Position numbers and translations under genes: made by a program | Origin: an uncultured Lactobacillus sp. | Lineage (GTDB): Bacteria; Bacillota; Bacilli; Lactobacillales; Lactobacillaceae | DNA length: 5,734 nucleotides | Assembly: GCA_947252915.1 (NCBI GenBank) | Contig: CAMXWI010000067.1 | Coordinates: 1 to 5,734 of the forward strand | Reading direction: 5' to 3' | Part shown: positions 1 through 4,854 of the stretch, piece after piece | Numbering within the stretch: position 1 is the first letter of the stretch | How the letters are laid out: each line of letters begins with the position of its first letter | Notes under the pieces: model-generated | Database searches by the model: none | What the model was told of the DNA's origin: nothing | The model's input: only the letters and a program-made list of their open reading frames with translations

Positions 1-105
1 CTTTTTTTCAGAAAGCAAGGGAATGCACTGATTGAGTGAATTGTGAATAAACGCTGTTGGATCAAGCGTTATCGCCGTTTAATCACCTCTGCATCCAAAT
101 AAATT

Positions 106-132
106 TTAGCACTCTTTATGAATGATTGCTAA
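106..132. promoter_or_regulatory. CIRCE operator (HrcA binding site), one mismatch
   Basis: The sequence reads TTAGCACTC, then a 9-base spacer (115-123), then GATTGCTAA. The CIRCE consensus is TTAGCACTC-N9-GAGTGCTAA, so the left arm is perfect, the spacer length is exact, and the right arm differs at one base (126, T for G). CIRCE is bound by the heat-shock repressor HrcA and normally lies before groESL or hrcA-grpE-dnaK-dnaJ. Here it overlaps the likely -35 region of the promoter for the small gene at 188, so HrcA bound here should block that promoter. No chaperone gene is visible in the window, and no start codon with a good ribosome site was found to its left on the other strand. Confidence 0.82.
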
Positions 133-156
133 ATTGGTGCGAAAATCATGTATAAT
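126..156 (+). promoter_or_regulatory. Promoter of the small upstream gene
   Basis: A perfect -10 box TATAAT lies at 151-156. The best -35 match at a tolerable distance is TTGCTA at 126-131, with a 19-base spacer, and it lies inside the right arm of the CIRCE operator. An alternative reading is TTGGTG (134-139) with TATAGT (156-161) at a 16-base spacer. Transcription would start near 163-168, giving a short leader of about 20 bases before the TTG start at 188. The operator overlap suggests heat-shock repression. The -10 is clear; the -35 assignment is uncertain. Confidence 0.6.
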
Positions 157-187
157 ATAGTAGAAACTTTTTAAAGGGGATGATGGG

Positions 188-385
188 TTGTCAGAAATTG
201 ATTACCAAGCACAATTGGATCAACTGCATGCGGGAAAGGTGAAAGAACTGATCATTAAGCCGGAACAGTTCATGGATTTTCAAAATGTGTTTCAAAGTTA
301 TCAATACCGTTCCCAAATTGAGGGGGATGCCAAGCATGGTGGAGAAATTCACTATCATCTAATTAGTGAGCGGGCTGAATCGTAA
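188..385 (+). CDS. Small conserved-type protein of unknown function, 65 aa, TTG start
   Basis: I do not recognise a named family. The start is TTG at 188, with an AAAGGGGA ribosome site (173-180) whose AGGGG core ends 8 bases upstream. The ATG at 183 is in another frame that soon stops. The product is soluble-looking, with no signal peptide, membrane segment, cysteine or tryptophan, and it is rich in Gln and charged residues. A probable N-terminal helix (about 1-18) is followed by a strand (KELIIKP, 19-25), a short aromatic-rich helix (FMDFQNVFQSY, 28-38) and a probable beta-hairpin with a KHGGE turn (49-53). It has its own promoter with a CIRCE operator, and no terminator was seen between it and ptsH, so some read-through into ptsHI is likely. 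A heat-shock or general stress role would be inference from the operator alone. The good ribosome site, promoter and fit before ptsH argue that it is real. Confidence 0.75.
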   Translation: MSEIDYQAQLDQLHAGKVKELIIKPEQFMDFQNVFQSYQYRSQIEGDAKHGGEIHYHLISERAES

Positions 386-394
386 TTTTTACGC

Positions 395-423
395 TTGTAT
401 TTACCGCTTACAATCGCTATAAT
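395..423 (+). promoter_or_regulatory. Promoter of ptsHI
   Basis: The -10 box is a perfect TATAAT at 418-423. The -35 candidate is TTGTAT at 395-400, with an ideal 17-base spacer, but it matches only the TTG half of the consensus. Transcription would start near 429-431, giving a leader of about 55 bases before the ptsH ATG at 486. A weak -35 together with a cre-like site in the spacer would fit a regulated promoter. Confidence 0.65.
399..412 (-). promoter_or_regulatory. Possible catabolite-response element (cre)
   Basis: Read on the minus strand, the sequence is TGTAAGCGGTAAAT. Against the cre consensus TGWAANCGNTNWCA it matches 12 of 14 positions and fails only at the terminal CA. It lies between the -35 and -10 boxes of the ptsHI promoter, where bound CcpA would repress. 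CcpA is activated by HPr phosphorylated on Ser46, so this would be a feedback loop on the gene for its own corepressor. Sites with two mismatches are common by chance, so the call is tentative. Confidence 0.35.
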
Positions 424-429
424 AAAACA

Positions 430-454
430 AAGTAAAGCGCGAAAAGTGCTGCTT
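430..454 (+). other. Stem-loop at the 5' end of the ptsH leader RNA
   Basis: AGCGC (436-440) pairs with GTGCT (446-450) around the loop GAAAA, with one G-U wobble. An outer stem, AAGT (430-433) with GCTT (451-454), continues it across a two-base bulge (AA, 434-435). The likely transcription start is at about 430, so the hairpin would sit at the extreme 5' end of the mRNA, leaving the ribosome site at 470-475 free. Such a placement is often mRNA-stabilising. There is no U-tract, so it is not a terminator. Confidence 0.4.
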
Positions 455-469
455 AACTATTATTGTTCT

Positions 470-475
470 AAGGAG
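470..475 (+). promoter_or_regulatory. ptsH: Ribosome binding site deciding the ptsH start
   Basis: AAGGAG at 470-475 lies only one base before the upstream in-frame ATG (477) but 10 bases before the ATG at 486. Only the second distance allows initiation, so ptsH starts at 486. Confidence 0.85.
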
Positions 476-485
476 AATGATTATA

Positions 486-752
486 ATGGAAAAACGTGAT
501 TTTACTATTACTGCTGAAACTGGAATCCACGCACGTCCTGCAACGATTTTAGTACAAACTGCTTCAAAGTTTACTTCAGACATTACCTTAACTTACAACG
601 GTAAGAGCGTTAACTTGAAGTCAATCATGGGTGTAATGTCACTTGGTGTTGGTCAAAACGCTGAAGTAACAATCTCTGCTGAAGGTGACGACGAAAAGGA
701 TGCCATTGCAGCAATCGAAGACACAATGAAGAAGGAAGGACTGGCTGACTAA
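486..752 (+). CDS. ptsH: HPr, phosphocarrier protein of the PTS
   Basis: HPr is the cytoplasmic 88-residue phosphocarrier. It accepts phosphate from Enzyme I on His15 and passes it to the sugar-specific EIIA proteins. In Firmicutes, HPr kinase/phosphorylase also modifies Ser46, which makes HPr the corepressor of CcpA. The start at 486 puts the active-site histidine of GIHARPA exactly at position 15 and the serine of [12 protein letters not shown] exactly at position 46. The upstream in-frame ATG at 477 is too close to the ribosome site. Length and sequence are fully typical of lactobacilli, including QTASKF (24-29) and the C-terminal end MKKEGLAD. Codon use is more selective than in the following gene (AAC for Asn, GAA for Glu, GGT for Gly), as expected of a very highly expressed protein. 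Its stop is 2 bases before ptsI, so the two form one operon. Confidence 0.97.
   Translation: MEKRDFTITAETGIHARPATILVQTASKFTSDITLTYNGKSVNLKSIMGVMSLGVGQNAEVTISAEGDDEKDAIAAIEDTMKKEGLAD
732..740 (+). promoter_or_regulatory. ptsI: Distant ribosome binding site of ptsI
   Basis: The only Shine-Dalgarno-like sequence before ptsI is AAGGAAGGA, inside the last codons of ptsH. Its end is 14 bases from the ATG at 755, longer than the usual 5-10. With the ptsH stop at 750-752, ptsI translation probably depends on ribosomes finishing ptsH (coupling), which would keep Enzyme I below HPr in amount. Confidence 0.55.
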
Positions 753-754
753 TC

Positions 755-2488
755 ATGTCCCACACACTCAACGGCATTGCTGCCGGTGGCGGGATTACCA
801 TCGCACCGGTCTATGTCATGGGGGCATCCAGTCTGGCCGCACCTAATAAGGTCGCGGATGATGAGAATCATGAAGCACAGCGGCTTCGTGATTCTTTTTC
901 TTTAATTAACCATGATTTGCGACAAATTGGTGACCAGGCGGAAGCAGAATTTGGTCGACCAATTATGACCATTCGGACGCTCCAGACCGTTATCAATGAT
1001 CCAGCCGTCCGCCAACTGGCGATGGATATGTTAATTGAAAACCATTGGACCGCTGAGTGGACGGTGGAACAGTTGGTAGATCGTTTACAAAAGCTGTCCA
1101 CGATTGCAGTCAGCAGTCCTTTTTGGGTCGGGGTGGTTCATGACCTTGGCCAACGCCTTTTGAGCCACTTGTTACAAGAGCCGATTCCAGATGTTGCTAA
1201 TTTAGACCACCGGGCGGTTGTAATCGCCCATTCAATTAGTCCAACTCAGGTTGTTCGCCTTGATCGTCAATTAGTTGCTGCCCTGGTAACGGATGAAGGC
1301 GGTGCAACATCACATTTCTCTTTATTATCCGAAGAACTAGCCATTCCAAGTGTTGTAGCAACTCATGGAGTGACCAAATATGCTCATGATGACATGGTGG
1401 CAATTGTGGATGGTATTCACGGTAAGGTCATTTTGCAACCTTCACCGCAGGAGATTGATCAATACCAGAAAATGGCCGGCCAGTATGCACGTGAAAACAG
1501 TGCACTTGGTAAGTTGAAACATCAGGAAACGCGCAGTACTGACGGGCAGCGGATTCGGATTGCTGCAAATATGTCCTTGCCAGACGAAATTAATTCCATT
1601 ACACATAGCGGTGCGGAAGGGGTTGGATTATTCCGGACGGAATTTATGCTAATGGAGGATGCCCGGTTTGCCAGCGAGGATGCCCAATTTGCGATTTATA
1701 AGCAGGTTGCTACTGCCATGCCAGAACGACTAATTGTGGTTCGGACTCTTGATATTGGTAGTGATAAATTAGTTCAGGACGCAAGTTATGATGATGGTAG
1801 TAACCCGGCGCTAGGATTGCGAGGCTTACGGCTCGGATTAGCTCATCAAGAGTTACTTCGTCCGCAAATCCGCGCGTTACTGCGGGCAGCTACTTATGGT
1901 AAAATCGCGATTATGTTTCCAATGGTGACGACATTATCGGAATTTCGCCAAGCCCGGCAGATTGTTGATGAAGAACGGCAAAAGCTTACTGATGAGGGAA
2001 TTAAGATTCCTGATAATGTTCAAGTCGGGATGATGGTTGAAACGCCAGCAGCCGTGACAATGATTGATCAATTTGCTCAGTATGCGGATTTCTTTAGCAT
2101 TGGTTCAAATGATCTCGCACAGTATTTATTTGCGGTTGATCGTACCAATGGTCAGGTGGCACCGCTGTTGCAGACGTTACATCCAGCAATGCTCCGTTCC
2201 GTCTTGCACGTTATTCGTCAGGCACATAATGAAGGCAAGTGGGTGAGCCTTTGTGGTAATATGGCGGCCCTTCATGTTGCGGAACCATTACTTTTGGCCA
2301 TGGGATTGGATGAATTTTCGGTCCCTAGTGATCACATTTTACCGTTAAGACATCTCATTAGTGGCCTGTCAGTTCGACAACTGCAGCCATTATTACATCA
2401 AGCACTAGGTTTAGAGAGTGCGGCTGAAGTTGAACAGTTAATCAAACACTCTTTACCAGAACTTTATCAGGCAGATCAGAATAATTAA
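755..2488 (+). CDS. ptsI: Enzyme I, PEP-protein phosphotransferase of the PTS (divergent sequence)
   Basis: Enzyme I takes phosphate from phosphoenolpyruvate onto a histidine and hands it to HPr His15, the first step of the PTS. The 577-residue length is normal. Order: N-terminal HPr-interacting region (about 1-145), swivelling phosphohistidine domain with GGATSH (182-187, catalytic His187), and C-terminal PEP-binding barrel (about 255-577). PEP-site residues are all present: Arg294 (GLFRTEF), Arg330 (VVRTLDIG), Glu429 (MMVETP), Asn452-Asp453 (GSNDL), Arg463 (DRTN) and Cys500 (SLCGN). Several near-invariant motifs are changed: GGRTSH is GGATSH, RTLDIGGDK is RTLDIGSDK, NPFLG is NPALG, SIGTNDL is SIGSNDL and CGEMAGD is CGNMAAL. 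The usual ERAADIRDV stretch is replaced by WVGVVHDLGQ (124-133). It should still be catalytic, but may be slow, altered in HPr docking, or under relaxed constraint. It overlaps nothing and follows ptsH by 2 bases. Confidence 0.95.
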   Translation: MSHTLNGIAAGGGITIAPVYVMGASSLAAPNKVADDENHEAQRLRDSFSLINHDLRQIGDQAEAEFGRPIMTIRTLQTVINDPAVRQLAMDMLIENHWTAEWTVEQLVDRLQKLSTIAVSSPFWVGVVHDLGQRLLSHLLQEPIPDVANLDHRAVVIAHSISPTQVVRLDRQLVAALVTDEGGATSHFSLLSEELAIPSVVATHGVTKYAHDDMVAIVDGIHGKVILQPSPQEIDQYQKMAGQYARENSALGKLKHQETRSTDGQRIRIAANMSLPDEINSITHSGAEGVGLFRTEFMLMEDARFASEDAQFAIYKQVATAMPERLIVVRTLDIGSDKLVQDASYDDGSNPALGLRGLRLGLAHQELLRPQIRALLRAATYGKIAIMFPMVTTLSEFRQARQIVDEERQKLTDEGIKIPDNVQVGMMVETPAAVTMIDQFAQYADFFSIGSNDLAQYLFAVDRTNGQVAPLLQTLHPAMLRSVLHVIRQAHNEGKWVSLCGNMAALHVAEPLLLAMGLDEFSVPSDHILPLRHLISGLSVRQLQPLLHQALGLESAAEVEQLIKHSLPELYQADQNN

Positions 2489-2494
2489 TTCAGG

Positions 2495-2533
2495 CCCGCA
2501 TCAGTGATTCATGATTTCGCTGGTGCGGGTTTT
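2495..2533 (+). terminator. Rho-independent terminator after ptsHI
   Basis: CCCGCATCAG (2495-2504) pairs with CTGGTGCGGG (2520-2529), a 10-pair GC-rich stem with one G-U wobble. It can extend inward by three more pairs (TGA at 2505-2507 with TCG at 2517-2519), leaving a 9-base loop. A short run of four Ts (2530-2533) follows. It begins 6 bases after the ptsI stop and separates ptsHI from the glycosyltransferase operon. The short T-run suggests that termination may be incomplete. Confidence 0.85.
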
Positions 2534-2536
2534 GAC

Positions 2537-2565
2537 TTGCGACAAAAGCAGAGAAAGTTTAAAAT
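2537..2565 (+). promoter_or_regulatory. Promoter of the glycolipid glycosyltransferase operon
   Basis: TTGCGA (2537-2542, 4 of 6 to the -35 consensus) and TAAAAT (2560-2565, 5 of 6 to the -10) are separated by exactly 17 bases. The promoter begins 3 bases after the T-run of the ptsI terminator. Transcription would start near 2572, leaving about 45 leader bases before the TTG at 2617. No operator-like repeat was seen in it. Confidence 0.6.
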
Positions 2566-2602
2566 AATTAGAATGTGTTATTAAGAGTTAAAAACGCTGA
2601 AA

Positions 2603-2608
2603 AAGGAG
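2603..2608 (+). promoter_or_regulatory. Ribosome binding site fixing a TTG start at 2617
   Basis: AAGGAG at 2603-2608 is 8 bases before TTG 2617. The reading frame stays open back to a GTG at 2575, but that codon has no ribosome site, lies almost at the predicted transcript start, and would add 14 residues unlike the family N-terminus. The product should begin MNIGLFTDTYFPQ, which is typical of this enzyme family. Confidence 0.85.
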
Positions 2609-2616
2609 AATTTCGT

Positions 2617-3831
2617 TTGAATATCGGACTGTTTACAGATACATATTTTCCACAAGTAAGCGGCGTGGCGACATCCATTAAGACCTTACGAGATGAGTTA
2701 ATTGCGCAGGGCCACCACGTTTACATTTTTACATCGTCAGATCCACGGGCAACGGATAGTCCTGAAGATGGGATTTACCGGTTTGCCAGTGTTCCGTTCG
2801 TTTCATTTAAGGATCGGCGAATCGCGTTTAGTGGTTGGTTTAAAGCCCTCCGGATTGCCCGTAAGCTCCACTTAGATATCATCCATAACCAGACCGAGTT
2901 CTCACTTGGTGTAATGGGGAAGATGGTCGCCAAGGAGATGGGGATTCCCTGTCTGCATACTTATCACACAATGTACCAGGATTATCTTCACTACATTGCC
3001 AATGGTCGCATTCTCAAGCCGAAGGATGTGGCTCGTTTAGCACATTTATACCTTAAGAATATGTCAGGAATTATTGCGCCGAGTGAACGGGTTCTAGATA
3101 CGCTTGAAAGCTATCATGTCGAGTCACCAATTCGGATTATTCCGACGGGAGTTAATCTACGCGTGTATAAGCTTCGCGATACTGACGAACAAAAAGCCGC
3201 AATTCGCCAAAAGTATGGCTTTAAAGCCGATACTCCAGTGATGTTGTCGCTGAGTCGACTCGCCTTTGAAAAGAATATTCAAGAATTGATTAATTCTATG
3301 CCTGATATTGTTGCCCAAGAACCAGCTACGCAGTTATTAATTGTCGGCGATGGTCCCGCCCGTTCCTCGTTAGAACGTCAGGTTCGGGAAATGAACTTAG
3401 GGGATCACGTCACCTTTACTGGTCAGGTCAACAATGATCAAGTTCACCATTATTATCAAATGGCGGATGTTTTTGTTTCGGCATCTGATTCCGAATCTCA
3501 AGGGTTGACCTATGATGAAGCACTCGCCTCCGATTTACCGATTGTGGTTCGCCGGAGTGAGTATACTGATCAACTAATTGATGATCCGGGAATTGGCATT
3601 AGTTTTCAGCGGCGGGCTGAACTGGTCAACGGGGTTTTGAATTATTTGAAGAATCCGCCCCGGGCTGAAGCCGTTGCCAAACGTCAGCAAAAATTGCATG
3701 ATATTTCGGCGGCGGTATTTGCTAAGCGGGTCCTCGATTTTTATGAAGAATGTCAAAATCGTTTAGACCAGGAAAGCGCCCTTAAACAACAGCAGCGTCG
3801 ACACTTGTTTCATCGTTCAAGGAGACTCTAA
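2617..3831 (+). CDS. GT4 glycosyltransferase, probable 1,2-diacylglycerol 3-glucosyltransferase
   Basis: A 404-residue retaining GT-B glycosyltransferase of family GT4. It resembles LafA of Listeria, BgsB of Enterococcus and pneumococcal Spr0982, which add glucose from UDP-glucose to diacylglycerol on the cytoplasmic membrane face. This is the first step to the glycolipid anchor of lipoteichoic acid. The N-terminal Rossmann half opens with IGLFTDTYFPQVSGVATS (3-20), close to the family signature. The sugar-nucleotide half contains LSLSRLAFEKN (210-220), VGDGP (243-247) and the EX7E catalytic motif SESQGLTYDEA (Glu293 and Glu301). The C-terminus (387-404) is rich in Arg, Lys and Gln, with RR at 394-395 and 402-403. 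There is no transmembrane segment, so binding is likely peripheral. The stop overlaps the next gene by one base (TAATG), indicating coupled translation. The family is near certain; glucose as the donor sugar rests on homology and context. Confidence 0.9.
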   Translation: MNIGLFTDTYFPQVSGVATSIKTLRDELIAQGHHVYIFTSSDPRATDSPEDGIYRFASVPFVSFKDRRIAFSGWFKALRIARKLHLDIIHNQTEFSLGVMGKMVAKEMGIPCLHTYHTMYQDYLHYIANGRILKPKDVARLAHLYLKNMSGIIAPSERVLDTLESYHVESPIRIIPTGVNLRVYKLRDTDEQKAAIRQKYGFKADTPVMLSLSRLAFEKNIQELINSMPDIVAQEPATQLLIVGDGPARSSLERQVREMNLGDHVTFTGQVNNDQVHHYYQMADVFVSASDSESQGLTYDEALASDLPIVVRRSEYTDQLIDDPGIGISFQRRAELVNGVLNYLKNPPRAEAVAKRQQKLHDISAAVFAKRVLDFYEECQNRLDQESALKQQQRRHLFHRSRRL

Positions 3832-4853
3832 TGTTAAAGATTACAATGTATTCGTCGGCTGATAAGGTGAAAGGCCAGGGGGTTGGCAGCGCCTATATAG
3901 AGCTAGTTAAAATGCTTCGGCAGCGTTTTAGTAAAGAGTTCGATATTGAGATTAATAAGTGGCGAGCTAGTGATATTAGTCACTACCACACGATTGATTT
4001 ACCTTTTTATTTCTCAACCTTTTCTAAAAAACGTGGTCGTAAAATTGGTTATGTCCATTTTTTGCCAGAAACGTTAGAAGGAAGTTTGAAGATCCCACAA
4101 CCATTCCGGGGGATCTTTTATCATTATGTAATTGCATTTTATAAGCGGATGGATCATCTAGTGGTCGTGAACCCGTCATTTATTCCTAAATTAGTGGCTT
4201 ACGGAATTCCGGAGAAGAAAATTTCGTATATTCCTAATTTTGTTGATGCGAAGGAATTTTATCCGGTTGATGCTGACCAACGACGGCGGTTACGGGACAA
4301 GTTTAAAATTCCGTTAGACAGATTTGTAGTACTAGGTAGTGGTCAGGTCCAGGAACGCAAAGGGGTTCCGGACTTCATTCAGCTCGCCCGTCAAAATCCA
4401 GACATTCAATTTATTTGGGCTGGTGGCTTTTCATTTGGTGCGATGACGGATGGGTATAAGGAGTTAAAACGGGTGGTTGATGATCCACCTGCAAACCTCT
4501 GGTTCCCGGGAATTGTAAGTCGACAAGAAATTGCTGAACTTAATAATGCAGCGGATTTGTTTTTGCTACCATCCTTTAATGAACTATTTCCGATGTCGGT
4601 TCTTGAAGCGTTCTCTTGTGGAACGCCAGTGATGCTGCGTGATCTTTCTCTTTACCATTCAATTATTGAAGGCTACTATGAACCAGCGGTGGATGTTGAC
4701 GACATGCAACGTAAGTTAACTCGTTTGAGTAATGATCCAGATGAATTGAAAGGGTTGCGTGATAAAGCACGGCAAGCTGCACAACGGTACTCAAAAGATC
4801 ATCTGGCTAAGATTTGGTATCGGTTCTATACCAGTCAAGCGAAGGAGAAGTAA
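3831..4853 (+). CDS. GT4 glycosyltransferase, probable second sugar addition to glucosyl-diacylglycerol (CpoA/LafB-like)
   Basis: A 340-residue GT-B family GT4 enzyme. It resembles pneumococcal CpoA and Listeria LafB, which add galactose to monoglucosyl-diacylglycerol; BgsA in enterococci adds glucose at the same step. Lactobacillal lipoteichoic acid anchors commonly contain Gal-Glc-diacylglycerol, so galactose is the more likely donor sugar, but the sequence cannot settle this. N-terminal half: ITMYSSADKVKGQGVGSAYIE (4-24) is the expected acceptor-side signature. A segment rich in aromatic and basic residues around 88-107 (PQPFRGIFYHYVIAFYKRMD) could dip into the membrane. C-terminal half: VLGSGQVQERKG (167-178), LLPSFNE (245-251) and the EX7E pair Glu251-Glu259 in NELFPMSVLEAF. 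The start ATG is preceded by AAGGAG at 3819-3824 with a 6-base gap and overlaps the previous stop by one base. The gene ends one base before the next start. Confidence 0.9.
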   Translation: MLKITMYSSADKVKGQGVGSAYIELVKMLRQRFSKEFDIEINKWRASDISHYHTIDLPFYFSTFSKKRGRKIGYVHFLPETLEGSLKIPQPFRGIFYHYVIAFYKRMDHLVVVNPSFIPKLVAYGIPEKKISYIPNFVDAKEFYPVDADQRRRLRDKFKIPLDRFVVLGSGQVQERKGVPDFIQLARQNPDIQFIWAGGFSFGAMTDGYKELKRVVDDPPANLWFPGIVSRQEIAELNNAADLFLLPSFNELFPMSVLEAFSCGTPVMLRDLSLYHSIIEGYYEPAVDVDDMQRKLTRLSNDPDELKGLRDKARQAAQRYSKDHLAKIWYRFYTSQAKEK

Positions 4854-4854
4854 T

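Noticed and set aside
47..72. Small inverted repeat ATAAACGC ... GCGTTAT
   Set aside because: Only five uninterrupted pairs with an 11-base loop and a bulge, no T-tract, and no link to a gene start; likely chance.
1..105. Possible end of an upstream gene, a terminator T-run (2-8), or a divergent gene on the minus strand
   Set aside because: The + strand frames stop within the first 40 bases without recognisable sequence. A minus-strand frame is open for about 24 codons after a GAGGTGAT-like site, but the nearest well-spaced codon is ATA and the length is expected by chance. The T-run has no visible stem because the window starts there.
381..393. Hairpin CGTAA-TTT-TTACG at the end of the small gene as a terminator
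   Set aside because: Five weak pairs with a 3-base loop and no following T-run; too weak to terminate transcription.
401..583. Minus-strand and out-of-frame open frames such as 401-583, 868-1101, 3574-3756, 4791-5042 and + strand 2064-2246
   Set aside because: They lie across confidently assigned genes or promoters, have no good ribosome sites, and encode low-complexity or implausible proteins; they are shadows of the real coding frames.
1655..1685. Ten-base direct repeat GAGGATGCCC giving EDARFAS then EDAQFAI in Enzyme I
   Set aside because: The segment has the same length as in ordinary Enzyme I proteins, so it is not an inserted duplication; the similarity is probably coincidental.
2575..2616. 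Extended N-terminus of the first glycosyltransferase from GTG 2575
   Set aside because: There is no ribosome site before it, it lies at the predicted transcript start, and the added 14 residues do not fit the family, whereas TTG 2617 has a well-placed AAGGAG.
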